NCBI RefSeq assembly: GCF_009720145.1
Contig: NZ_CP046253.1
Span: 806,001-870,000, forward strand
DNA length: 64,000 nucleotides
Source of the DNA: Sphingobium sp. CAP-1
GTDB taxonomy: Bacteria > Pseudomonadota > Alphaproteobacteria > Sphingomonadales > Sphingomonadaceae
Direction of reading: 5' to 3'
How positions within the stretch are numbered: position 1 is the first letter of the stretch; every line of letters starts with the position of its first letter. Below, one piece after another: positions 43,761-52,782 of this stretch. The notes under the pieces were generated by a model. That model was not told the DNA's origin. It was given only the letters and a program-made list of their open reading frames with translations, and made no database searches. The position numbers were made by a program, and so were the translations under genes.

Positions 43761-46700
43761 TCACCGTCCGGCGGTGATGCTCTGCGGCGCGACATTCCAG
43801 CCGCGCAAAGCGACGGTGGGAACACCGCCCTTGCCTGCCGGATAGCGAATGGTAACGCTGCGCTGTTCGCCGGGAAGAAGCGCGACATAATTGTCGCTAT
43901 AATAAGCAGGCAGGATACGCGCGCCCTGCGCATCGAGCAGCGTCAGCTTTGCGTTGAGCGCCGGCACCGTTCCGTCATTGGCCATGCGGACGGTCAACAC
44001 CTGCTCGCCATCCACCTGTGCGGGCACACCGACCTGCATCCTGAGCGGCGCCTGTTGCAGTCCGTCGAGCGCGCGATAGGCCGCCTCATCCTTGCCACGC
44101 CAATAGAAATTCTCCGACAGCAGCTTGCCCGACGCATCGGTCAGCCGCAACGACACCAACAGCATCGGGTCGGCCGCGAACAGGCGATCGAGCGGCACGG
44201 CGGCCAGTTCCACCCGCTGGTTGGCGGGCAGGTCCAGCCGGTCGCTGCGCATGAACAGCGTCCGATTGTCGAGGCTGACCACCTTGACGCTGGCCGAAAG
44301 CCCCGCAAGCGGATCGCGCGTCGTGTTCAGCACCACCAGTTCGTTGCCTGGCAGATTCAACTGGACATGGACCGGTTCGACCGCCTTCTTCGCTCCATAA
44401 TAGGCTGCGTGCGTGTCATAGTCCCAGCTGTGGATCTGCCAGGCATTGGATGGCCAGGCTGGATGGGTCATCCACAATAGACGGCCACTATTCTTCGTCC
44501 AGAGATGGCCCAGAAAGCCTTCATACATGGCCTTGTGGGTTTCAAGGTTCATCATCTGCGACTTGCGCTCGAAATCCTCGAAGCTGGTCGCCGGGCCGAA
44601 CATGGTCGCCAGCGTCGTCATGAAGGTCTTGGTGTCGCCATTCCCGCTGAAATGCCAGTCATGATAGGCCAGCGTGTCGCTGAGCGGCCACAGATCCGCC
44701 TTGGGCACCGATGCCTCGACCGATTCCAGCGTGGCGAGCGAGGGCGTACCGGTTTCGACCGAAAAGCCGCTGGCGAGATCGGTGAAATAGCCTTCGGGCG
44801 CACGATAATTATAGGGGCCGGACCCTTGCAGATTCACCGTATTGGAACTGCCGGTGAACCAGCGTGTGCCGTCCAGTTCGAACACCAGATCGTCCAGCTT
44901 CTCGTTCAGCAACGGATAGGGTACGCCCTCGTTCCGGCCGAACCAGAGGATGATCGAGGGATGGTTGCGATAGCGGCTGATCGTGTCGCGCGCATTGGCA
45001 AGGAAAAGCTGCGGGTCTTGCGGCTCGACCTGGAAATTCTGGGTCGATTGCCAGAAATCGTTCAGCACCATCATGCCATATTCGTCAGCCAGATCGTAAA
45101 ATTCCGGCTCGCTATTGGTACCCATCCAGTTGCGGATGATGTTCATATGCGCCTCCTTTTCGAGGCGGAAATAGGGTTCGAGCCGATCGCGCGAAATGCG
45201 CTTCATGGCATCATCCATGCCCCAGTTACCGCCGCGCGCGGCAATCTTCACACCGTTGACTCGAATGGTAAGATGCGGTTCGGGCAGCGTGTCCACCGCG
45301 CCCAGCGCAGTGACGGCCGGGGAATTTTCGCCGGCAGCAGTCAGCGATTCCGCCCAGCCCTTGGGACTTTGCTTGATGGCCTCGTGCCGGGTGTCGATCA
45401 GCTTCTGGCCGGCCAGTCCGCCATCGGTGGTCTGCACATTGACGCGCTGCAACGCCCCCTTCGCGTCGAACAGCGACAGGTCGTAACTAACCTCGCGAAT
45501 GCCGAATCGCGTCGAACGCCGGTCGGACGCGGCGCCGTCGACGCTCGCGGTCAGTTCCAGCCTGTGCAGCGCCGGCTCACCATAGCCATTGGGCCACCAG
45601 AGACGCGGATTGCGCACTCGCAGCGCACCGAATTCACTGGGCGTGAAGCGCACCTCCCCGTTGCCGGGAGGAAGGTCGATCGTCTTTTCAACCGCCACAT
45701 CATCGAAGGCGGCGCGGACGGTAACGCGACGGGACGCGGCACTGTCATTGCGAACAGGAACGGTGATGAAAATATCGGCGCTATCGGTGCGCGGCAAGGG
45801 CAGGTCGGTCACGACATGGGGGTCAAGGATGCGGACATCGCCATGCGCCTGCAACTCGACGCCCTGCCACAGGCCGGTATTGCGATCCCGGATGCCCGGA
45901 ATCCAGTCCCAGCCCTCGGCCGCGACGAACGTCGGCCCATCGATCGCGAGCTGCCCGCCATTATCGCCGACGCCCCCCTTGATCGACTGCTCATGCGGAA
46001 TGCCCGGATGCGGCGGGGGCGAAACCCGCACCGCGACAACATTCTCGCCGGGAACGGCGGTGAAGGCGAATTGACCGCGCGTAAAGGCGCCGACCGTCGA
46101 CCCCAGCCGCTGGCCATTGGCCCATGCCTCACCCGCATAGTTGATGCCGTTGAAAATAATCGTCAGCTTCTTGCCGGCAGTCTCGGCCGGCAAGGTGAAA
46201 CGGGTGCGATACCAATAATCCTGCCGTGCCAGGCTTTCGGGAATGGCCATGTTGTTGAGGCCATAATAGGGATCGGGATAGACGCCCCGGTCGACCAGGG
46301 TCGTCAGCACCGTCCCCGGCACGGTCGCCGCACGCCATTCCCCCGATGGATTGCCCCCGCGTGAGAGTGCTGCGCCATCCTGCTTCACCCCCGGCGCGGC
46401 AGCCAGTTGCCAGCCATTGACCCGCCAGCGGTCCGAAGCCACCGCCTCCAGCGCCGGCATATCGGGCAGCGGCTTGGCGACGGGCTTCGAATAGCCCCCC
46501 TTGCCCTGCGGCAGCGTCCAGGGGTCCTGTTGCTTCCAAAGACCCGTATTGGCCCGGCTCTGCCATTCCCAGCCCGATCCGACATGCCAGAACTGGACCA
46601 GGTCGAAATCCGGCCGCGCGGCGACCGTTGCGGCGATCTGCTCATCCGTCATGCCGTGCGCCGCAGCACCCGCGCCGGCAAGCGCGCCGCCGAAATGCGG

Positions 46701-47219
46701 TGCGCCGGTCATTGCCGGCGCGACATGGATCTGTGCCGCAAAGGGGACGGATGGCGCCGCGCCGCGCGCCACCGCACGACCATCGACATAGAGGGTCGCC
46801 CTGCCACCTGTCAGGGTCGCGGCGACGTGCGTCCAGCTATCCGCAACCAGCGCCTGTGGCGCGACCATCAACGCTCCGCCGATCTTCAGGGCCGGACGGC
46901 CGTCGCGCAACAGGAGCTGCGGCCCCTGCCCGGCAAGCGCGCCCAGCAGGATCAGGGATGCGTCCCCCTTTGCGATACGATCCGGCTTGATCCAGCCGGA
47001 CAGGGTGAGCGGCCCCGACGCCGCCGTCAGTGCCGCGTCCGCCGCGATCGGTCGGTCGATGCCGATACCGCCATCCAGGAAAATGGCATTGAAAGTCGCA
47101 CCCTTGCCATAGGGCGCCGCCGTGCCGTCGCTCTGTTGGGCGATCGCCATGCCGCCCATCACCAGCAGGGACGATCCCAGCAAAGTCTGGCCCAGCAGAG
47201 TCTGGATGATTGCGCGCAT
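43761..47219 (-). CDS. GH2 glycosidase with N-terminal LamG-like domain
   Basis: 1152 residues, longer than usual for GH2. Signal peptide ends at AIAQ; residues 40-215 form a LamG/concanavalin-like sandwich (SGPLTLSGWIKPD ... DGRAVARG), then a jelly-roll sugar-binding domain (AGEAWANGQRLG), an immunoglobulin-like domain and the catalytic barrel. The acid/base Glu is in WFGRNEGVP and the nucleophile Glu in FSVETGTPS. The pattern is closest to the exo-beta-glucosaminidase/mannosidase side of GH2. The adjacent mannose-6-phosphate isomerase favours beta-mannosidase, but glucosaminidase is possible. First gene of the minus operon running to GH97; start ATG 47219 with GAGG upstream. Confidence 0.88.
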   Translation of the reverse strand: MRAIIQTLLGQTLLGSSLLVMGGMAIAQQSDGTAAPYGKGATFNAIFLDGGIGIDRPIAADAALTAASGPLTLSGWIKPDRIAKGDASLILLGALAGQGPQLLLRDGRPALKIGGALMVAPQALVADSWTHVAATLTGGRATLYVDGRAVARGAAPSVPFAAQIHVAPAMTGAPHFGGALAGAGAAAHGMTDEQIAATVAARPDFDLVQFWHVGSGWEWQSRANTGLWKQQDPWTLPQGKGGYSKPVAKPLPDMPALEAVASDRWRVNGWQLAAAPGVKQDGAALSRGGNPSGEWRAATVPGTVLTTLVDRGVYPDPYYGLNNMAIPESLARQDYWYRTRFTLPAETAGKKLTIIFNGINYAGEAWANGQRLGSTVGAFTRGQFAFTAVPGENVVAVRVSPPPHPGIPHEQSIKGGVGDNGGQLAIDGPTFVAAEGWDWIPGIRDRNTGLWQGVELQAHGDVRILDPHVVTDLPLPRTDSADIFITVPVRNDSAASRRVTVRAAFDDVAVEKTIDLPPGNGEVRFTPSEFGALRVRNPRLWWPNGYGEPALHRLELTASVDGAASDRRSTRFGIREVSYDLSLFDAKGALQRVNVQTTDGGLAGQKLIDTRHEAIKQSPKGWAESLTAAGENSPAVTALGAVDTLPEPHLTIRVNGVKIAARGGNWGMDDAMKRISRDRLEPYFRLEKEAHMNIIRNWMGTNSEPEFYDLADEYGMMVLNDFWQSTQNFQVEPQDPQLFLANARDTISRYRNHPSIILWFGRNEGVPYPLLNEKLDDLVFELDGTRWFTGSSNTVNLQGSGPYNYRAPEGYFTDLASGFSVETGTPSLATLESVEASVPKADLWPLSDTLAYHDWHFSGNGDTKTFMTTLATMFGPATSFEDFERKSQMMNLETHKAMYEGFLGHLWTKNSGRLLWMTHPAWPSNAWQIHSWDYDTHAAYYGAKKAVEPVHVQLNLPGNELVVLNTTRDPLAGLSASVKVVSLDNRTLFMRSDRLDLPANQRVELAAVPLDRLFAADPMLLVSLRLTDASGKLLSENFYWRGKDEAAYRALDGLQQAPLRMQVGVPAQVDGEQVLTVRMANDGTVPALNAKLTLLDAQGARILPAYYSDNYVALLPGEQRSVTIRYPAGKGGVPTVALRGWNVAPQSITAGR

Positions 47220-47335
47220 GAAGTCCTCTCTCTGTTCGTCGTCAAATTTCAGTCTGGTCTAGGCCAGCTTCCCTTTGCGTTCTGCAACAATCTCATTTAA
47301 TAAGTCAAATTGAAATATTCATTAGGAGGGCGATG

Positions 47336-48664
47336 ATGATCAGGCAATCGGGCGACCTGCCCGTGCGGTTTGCCGCATCGGCGGGCCTTGCCGGCCTTTT
47401 GTTCGGTTTTGATACTGCGGTCATTTCCGGCGCCACCGATTCGTTGCGGACGGCCTTTGCCCTGTCACCGACCGGCCTCGGCCTGGCGGTATCCGCTGCC
47501 CTGTGGGGCACGCTGGTCGGCGCCACCTGCGCTGGCGGGCCGGGCGATCGCTGGGGCAGTCGCACGCTGCTGATCTGGATCGCGGCCGCCTATCTCCTGT
47601 CCGCCCTCGCATCCGCGCTGGCGCCGGATTTCTGGTCGTTCGCGCTGGCGCGTTTCATCGGCGGCCTGGCGATCGGCGGGTCATCGGTGCTGGCCCCCGT
47701 CTATATTTCGGAAATCAGCCCGGCCCGGCGGCGCGGATTTCTGGTCGGCCTGTTCCAGTTCAACATCGTGGCCGGCATCCTTCTTGCCTATCTCAGCAAT
47801 TTCCTGATCGCCGCCATGCTGCCCGAAGCCGTCGCCTGGCGATGGAAACTGGCCGCCGCCGCGCTCCCTTCCCTGCTGTTCCTGATCCTGATGCTCGACC
47901 TGCCCGACAGCCCGCACTGGCTTGCGAACCATGGCCATCTGGTTCGGGCGCGGCTGGCGGCGGCACGGCTGAAAATCGAGGCTGGCGACTGGATGGAGAC
48001 AGGCCAGCAAGAAGCCGGCGCGCGTCTTAGCTGGCGCCACCATGCCCGGCCCATCCTGCTTGCCCTGGCGATCGCGACCTTCAATCAATTGTCGGGGATC
48101 AACGCGATCCTTTATTATATCAACGATATATTCGCGGCGGCCGGGTTTAGCCATTTTTCCGCCGACATGCAGGCGGTCGCGATCGGGATCGCCAATCTGT
48201 GCGCCACTCTGTTCGCCATGACGATCATCGATTCGGTTGGGCGCCGGCCACTGCTGCTGACCGGGGCTGCAGGAACCTGCCTGGCATTGAGCGGCGTCAC
48301 GGCCATCTATGCCACCGGCGCGGGCGCGGGCTTGCTGCTCCCCCTGCTCATCCTCTTCATCGTCAGCTTCGCCATCTCGCAGGGGGCTGTCATCTGGGTC
48401 TATCTGTCGGAAATCTTCCCCACGCCGGTTCGTGCGCGGGGACAGGCGCTGGGCAGCGCCACTCACTGGATTCTTAACGCCATCATTTCCTTCGCCTTTC
48501 CGGTCATAGCCGCCCGGAGCCACGCATTGCCCTTCGCGGTATTCGCCCTTGCCATGGCCGCGCAAATGCTGGTGGTCTGGTTCTGCTTCCCCGAAACCCG
48601 CGGCGTCGCGCTGGAGGAAATCGACCTGGACGGACACCGCACCGCGACGCAGCCAGCCCATTAA
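47336..48664 (+). CDS. MFS sugar porter (proton-coupled hexose transporter)
   Basis: 442-residue inner-membrane protein with 12 hydrophobic helices. Sugar-porter motifs are present: GLLFGFDTAVISGA in helix 1, RFIGGLAIGGSSVLAPVYISE (quoted in part as GGLAIGGSSVLAPVYISE), NQLSGINAILYY in helix 7 and the C-terminal PETRGVALEEID. ATG 47336 is six bases after GGAGG; another ATG lies at 47333. It is divergent from the LamG-GH2 operon across a short AT-containing region and upstream of the ROK regulator. It probably imports the monosaccharide released by the GH2/GH97 enzymes. Confidence 0.92.
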   Translation: MIRQSGDLPVRFAASAGLAGLLFGFDTAVISGATDSLRTAFALSPTGLGLAVSAALWGTLVGATCAGGPGDRWGSRTLLIWIAAAYLLSALASALAPDFWSFALARFIGGLAIGGSSVLAPVYISEISPARRRGFLVGLFQFNIVAGILLAYLSNFLIAAMLPEAVAWRWKLAAAALPSLLFLILMLDLPDSPHWLANHGHLVRARLAAARLKIEAGDWMETGQQEAGARLSWRHHARPILLALAIATFNQLSGINAILYYINDIFAAAGFSHFSADMQAVAIGIANLCATLFAMTIIDSVGRRPLLLTGAAGTCLALSGVTAIYATGAGAGLLLPLLILFIVSFAISQGAVIWVYLSEIFPTPVRARGQALGSATHWILNAIISFAFPVIAARSHALPFAVFALAMAAQMLVVWFCFPETRGVALEEIDLDGHRTATQPAH

Positions 48665-48783
48665 GGAAACTGAATTAATGTTCCCGCCTTGCCATGGGGC
48701 GCCCTCCACCCGTAACGCAACAGTCAAGGCGCGTCGTCGACGCGCCACTGGACAGGATGTCGGCCGATCACGCCGCAGGATGG

Positions 48784-49998
48784 ATGAAAATCATGGCCCA
48801 GAATAAGATCCGCCTCTCAGGAACCAATCTGGAAAGGGCGGCCGACCATAATCAGCGGGTCACGCTGCACGCGATCCGCGTGAAGGGACCGCTGACCCGT
48901 GTCGATCTGGCCCATATTACGGGCCTCACACCGCCGGCTATTGCCAATATCACCAAGAAATTGCTGAACGAAGGACTGATCGAGGAGGCCGGGCAGAAGC
49001 GTGGCGGCCGGGGCCAGCCGGCGACCAAGCTGGTGATCAACAAAACGGCCTGCTACGCCATCGGCGTCAATATCGACCGGGATCATGTCACCATCGCGCT
49101 GGTCGACTTTGCCGGACAGACGCTGGCGCGGGTATCGCGGGAAATGGCCTTTCCCACGCCCGAAGATGTCCAGTCGCTCTACCTCCGGTCCGTCGACAAT
49201 CTGATCCAGGAGGCCGGGATCGATCCCGCGGCATTGGTAGGGATCGGCGTCGCCAAACCCGACGATCTGGGTCTGGTCGACCTGCCCGGACGGCCAGGGG
49301 ACTATGAACGGTGGGAAGATACCGACATCATCGGCCTGTTCGCACGGCCGATTCCGCTTCCGGTTTTCGTCGAAAATGATGCCGCCGCCGCCGCCATGGG
49401 CGAATTGCAGTTGGGCCATGGCCAGAAACATCCCAGCTTCTTCTATATCCTCATTACATCCGGCCTTGGCGGCGGCCTGGTGCTGGACAGCACCTATCTG
49501 CGCGGCGCGGACGGACGAAGCGGCGAAATCGGCTTTCTGATGGTCGATGACGGCGCCGGCGGCCGCGATCAGGTGCAAAATGTCGTCTCTTTGTCCGGTC
49601 TGACGGTCGAACTGGCCAGCGCCGGCATGACGCTTGGCGACCTCTTCTCGCATCGCGCCTCCGATCCGGCCCTGACCGCCATTGTCGAAGGATGGATCGA
49701 TCGATCGGTCGAACGGCTGGTCGATCCGCTGATCGCGATCAACTGCCTCATCAATCCCGGCACGATCCTGATCGGTGGCCGGCTTCCCGGCCCCTGGGTC
49801 GACCAGCTCGCCCTGCGCCTCAATCGACAGTTGCGCCAGCGCGCGCCGCACGTCCCCGTGCTGGCGCCGGTCAGCCGCGCCTTTCTGGCAGAGGACGCGC
49901 CGGCTGTCGGCGCCGCCATCCTGCCGTTCAGCCATTTTCATCTGCCCAAGCCAACCGCACTCTGGACCACCGATGTAGTCGAGCGTGCCGGCACCTAG
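48784..49998 (+). CDS. ROK-family transcriptional regulator
   Basis: 404 residues from ATG 48784 (ATG 48793 is an alternative; the frame extends to 48694 without good starts). The N-terminal winged helix (about residues 15-75) has the TRVDLAHITGLTPPAIANIT recognition region of NagC/XylR-type repressors, and the ROK sugar-binding domain follows (IGVNIDRDHVTIALVDFAGQ, ENDAAAAAMGELQLG, GLGGGLVLD). ROK repressors sense free or phosphorylated sugars. It lies between two sugar transporters and across from the GH2 operon, so it is the expected regulator of the mannose-type locus. A likely target is the AAATATATTT element, seen twice at 52689 and 53577, but this is untested. Confidence 0.9.
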   Translation: MKIMAQNKIRLSGTNLERAADHNQRVTLHAIRVKGPLTRVDLAHITGLTPPAIANITKKLLNEGLIEEAGQKRGGRGQPATKLVINKTACYAIGVNIDRDHVTIALVDFAGQTLARVSREMAFPTPEDVQSLYLRSVDNLIQEAGIDPAALVGIGVAKPDDLGLVDLPGRPGDYERWEDTDIIGLFARPIPLPVFVENDAAAAAMGELQLGHGQKHPSFFYILITSGLGGGLVLDSTYLRGADGRSGEIGFLMVDDGAGGRDQVQNVVSLSGLTVELASAGMTLGDLFSHRASDPALTAIVEGWIDRSVERLVDPLIAINCLINPGTILIGGRLPGPWVDQLALRLNRQLRQRAPHVPVLAPVSRAFLAEDAPAVGAAILPFSHFHLPKPTALWTTDVVERAGT

Positions 49999-50026
49999 CG
50001 AGGGCGACACAAGCCCGGAGAGACGA

Positions 50027-51381
50027 ATGCAACCGCCTGAACGCGGCACGACCAGTGCCTTTCTATCCGTCACCACGCTCTTTTTCGCCTGGGGTGCGAT
50101 CACATCGCTGATCGACCCGCTGGTCGCCGCGGTGAAGGGGATATTCAGCCTATCCGACCTGATGGCGCAGCTTAGCACCTCCGCTTTCTTCATCGCCTAT
50201 GGCCTGGTGTCGCTGCCGGCGGCGGGACTGGTTCGTCGCATGGGGCCGGCCAATGCCATTCTGACCGCGCTCGGCATGATGATCATCGGCTGCGTCACCA
50301 TGCTGGGCGCGGCCAATCTGGCGATCTACGCCCTCGTGCTGGCCGGCCTCTTCGTCCTCGCCAGCGGCATCACCATCCTGCAAGTCTCGGCCAATCCGCT
50401 GGCCGCCGCGCTGGGATCGCCGGAACGCAGCCATTTGCGCCTCACACTCAGCCAGGCCTTCAACTCCTTCGGCACCTTTCTCGGCCCGATCCTGGGCGCC
50501 CACCTCTTCCTCAGGGGCTGGAGGTCAAGCAGGGCGCAACCGTTTCCGCCCAGGCCCGCACGGAGGCGCTCGCGGGCATCGATACCGCCTATTTCTGGAT
50601 CTGCGGGCTGATCGCCCTGCTGCTGGTCTATTTCCTGTTCCGGCGCCGGCTTATCCAGCAGGTTCTGGCGAAAAGCGAACGCCATGCCGCGAAAGGCGGC
50701 GCATCCCATGGCTTGCTGCGGGACGCACTGGCATCTCCCTGGGCGCTGCTCGGCGGCCTAGCAATCTTCCTCTATGTCGGGGCGGAGGTCGCGATCGGTT
50801 CGCAGATGGCGCTGTTCCTCAATTCGGACGCCATATGGGGCCGGTCCAACCTCCCCTTCTCCGTTCCGCTTGTCGGCACGATCATGGGCGATGACGGACA
50901 GGCCGGGGTTTCGCTTCAGGAAGCCGGCAAGGCCGTCGCCCTCTATTGGGGCGGCGCGATGATCGGCCGCCTCGCCGGCACGGCGCTGCTGATGCGCGTC
51001 AGCGCCGCGCGCCTGCTGGCCTTCGCCGCCGGTACTGCCATGGCCCTGTGCCTCTATGTCGCCCAGATTGGCGGGGCCGGCGCCGGCTTCGTCGCCCTGT
51101 CGATCGGCCTGTTCAATTCCGTAATGTTTCCGCTGATCTTCACCCTCACGCTGGAGCGCTCCAGCGCCAGCCCTGAAGCAACGTCGGGCTTCCTGTGCAT
51201 GGCGATCGTTGGCGGCGCGGTGATCCCGCCGCTGGTCGGCATGGTGTCGGGCATTCATGGCTATGGCGCGGCGATGGCCGTGCCCGCCATCTGTTACGGC
51301 CTGCTGCTGCTGTTCGCGCTGGTTGCCGGCAGCCGGCCGGGCCGGATCTCGCACAGCGTCAGCCTGGCCGGCGGCCACTGA
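50027..51381 (+). pseudogene. FucP-family MFS sugar transporter, frameshifted near 50515
   Basis: The start ATG 50027 has GGAGA seven bases upstream. The first part (TLFFAWGAITSLIDPL, STSAFFIAYGLVSLPAAG, LTLSQAFNSFGTFLGPIL) is a FucP/glucose-galactose-type MFS N-half. After HLFL at 50512 the frame is lost. The other frame, reached by adding one G in the four-base G-run at 50514-50517, continues with GLEVKQGATVSAQAR, FWICGLIALLLVYF, and the C-half to a stop at 51381. So a single missing G splits an otherwise intact transporter. It sits between the ROK regulator and ROK kinase. As with GH97 the change is in a homopolymer, so a sequencing error is possible. Confidence 0.85.
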
Positions 51382-51385
51382 CAAA

Positions 51386-51426
51386 AAGGGGGCGGGCCGG
51401 CGCGCTGTGCGCCGGCCCGCCCCCTT
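51386..51426. terminator. Strong hairpin between the convergent MFS and ROK kinase genes
   Basis: AAGGGGGCGGGCCGGCGC, loop GCTGT, GCGCCGGCCCGCCCCCTT is a perfect 18-base-pair stem with an A-run before it, placed five bases after the MFS stop. Reading in the minus direction the A-run gives a U-tract, so it suits both directions. Confidence 0.85.
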
Positions 51427-51449
51427 GGCCATGGGCAGAGACGGAAATC

Positions 51450-52352
51450 CTATACGGGTTCAGGAACGCCCAGCAAGGACAGGCCCATGGCGATCGGCCC
51501 CAGTGGTCCCGCCTGATCGCCAAGCCCCGACAATTGCAGGAAGGGCTGATCGTCCGCCAGCTGGACATAACCGGCCAGACTGTCGCGCAACATCGTTTCA
51601 ATTCTGGGCAGCAGGTGGCGCTGCCCCTTGATCACACCGCCGCCGAACAGGATGCGATGCGGGCCGCTGGCCAGCACCATGACATGGCACATCTGGGCCA
51701 GGGCGTAGGCGACGCTCTCCCACATCGGATCATCGGCAGCAACGGCGGACACATGTTCGGTCTGCTTGCGCGCCTTGAGCGCGGGACCGGCGGCGAGTCC
51801 CTCCACGCAGTCCCCATGATAGGGGCAACTGCCCGCCCATTCATCACCCCGCAGACGCGGCACACGGATATGCCCCAGTTCGCAATGGCCCAAACCGCGC
51901 GTCGGGTGCCCGTTCACGATCAGCCCGACACCGACGCCGGTGCCGACCGTCACATAGGCATAGTCGCGCAAGCCGCGCGCACCGCCCCAGCATCCCTCCG
52001 CGATCGCCGCGCCGTTGACATCGGTGTCGAACGTCATCGGTACGGGATAGGGCGCAGCGAGCCGCCTCGCGACATCCACGTCACGCCAGCCCGGCTTGGG
52101 CGTCGAGGTGATGAAGCCGAATGTCGGCGATCGCTCATCCAGATCGACCGGGCCGAAGGAGGCGATACCAAGCGCCGCAAAGGCACGATCGTCCCACCAG
52201 CGGCGAAGGCAGGCCTCGATCCCCCCCAGCGTCTCGTCCGGCGTCGTGGTCGGGAATTGCGCCTGTTCGACGACGACGCCCTGCGCGCTCGCCAGCGTCG
52301 CGATGCATTTCGTCCCACCAAGTTCAACCCCGGCGATCAGCAGATCTTTCAT
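51450..52352 (-). CDS. ROK sugar kinase, fructokinase/mannokinase-like
   Basis: 300 residues from ATG 52352. It opens with the phosphate-1 motif GVELGGTKCIATL and carries the catalytic Asp in FDTDVNGAAIAEG, then GTGVGVGLIVNG and a zinc-site segment GHCELGHIRVPR...GSCPYHGDCVEGL typical of ROK fructokinases (YdhR/Mak type). It phosphorylates a free hexose with ATP in the cytosol. With a mannose-6-phosphate isomerase in the same locus, fructose and mannose are the likely substrates. It is convergent with the FucP-like MFS gene across a strong terminator. Confidence 0.9.
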   Translation of the reverse strand: MKDLLIAGVELGGTKCIATLASAQGVVVEQAQFPTTTPDETLGGIEACLRRWWDDRAFAALGIASFGPVDLDERSPTFGFITSTPKPGWRDVDVARRLAAPYPVPMTFDTDVNGAAIAEGCWGGARGLRDYAYVTVGTGVGVGLIVNGHPTRGLGHCELGHIRVPRLRGDEWAGSCPYHGDCVEGLAAGPALKARKQTEHVSAVAADDPMWESVAYALAQMCHVMVLASGPHRILFGGGVIKGQRHLLPRIETMLRDSLAGYVQLADDQPFLQLSGLGDQAGPLGPIAMGLSLLGVPEPV

Positions 52353-52434
52353 GAACATTCTCTCTTCTGGCCTGCGGCCCTGCCAACGAAATTGTGCGCC
52401 CGATGCCAGCCGCCAGGCATGGCATGTTCAAAAG

Positions 52435-52472
52435 GGGTTCGCCGACCCGCGTGCAGTCGAGCCGGCGAACCC
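52435..52472 (-). terminator. Rho-independent-type hairpin on the minus strand
   Basis: GGGTTCGCCG and CGGCGAACCC form a perfect 10-base-pair stem. On the minus strand it is followed by CCTTTTG, a short U-tract. It would end transcripts coming from the DUF6445 gene or from the uncertain short frame before it. Confidence 0.55.
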
Positions 52473-52688
52473 AGGGGAGAGCGCTTCAGGCCTCAAAGGC
52501 CAACACAGTCCCTACCCCAAGGCCAATAGGGGGACCGGCCGCGACATCCCGCCGTCATGGCGAGGGACATAGGCCCAGTCGTGGCGGTCCGGCGCCCGGC
52601 ATCTGCCGATGCGGACACCCCCTGAAACAAGATGGTCGATGAGGCTTGCGGACGCCCAATTTCGCACATCCTCCGCCTTCGCCATATT

Positions 52689-52698
52689 AAATATATTT
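52689..52698. promoter_or_regulatory. AAATATATTT palindrome in the kinase/DUF6445 gap
   Basis: Ten-base palindrome, identical to those at 53577 and 24933, in a strongly AT-rich segment (TTAAATATATTTGTTTTATTATTTGG) that stands out from the high-GC surroundings. It could be an operator or promoter for the kinase gene or for an unannotated minus-strand transcript. Confidence 0.4.
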
Positions 52699-52782
52699 GT
52701 TTTATTATTTGGCAGCATTGATCCTGCTGGTCAATGCCCGCCATTCAGTTTTTCGCTGTCATGCATCGATCGCACCGGGCCA

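Larger units (their letters stand above)
52353..52782. other. 430-base gap with no confirmed gene
   Basis: Contains the terminator-like hairpin at 52435-52472 and the AAATATATTT palindrome at 52689. A minus-strand frame of about 57-68 codons (52512 to 52685 or 52718) ends shortly before the hairpin. If shifted one base in its CCCCC run the frame would end GVGTVLAFEA, so it may be a gene remnant or a small gene with an error. I do not recognise it and do not call it as coding. The rest shows nothing I can support. Confidence 0.4.

Noticed and set aside
52512..52718. 68-residue minus-strand frame
   Set aside because: No recognisable family and uncertain start. Kept only as a note in the intergenic entry.
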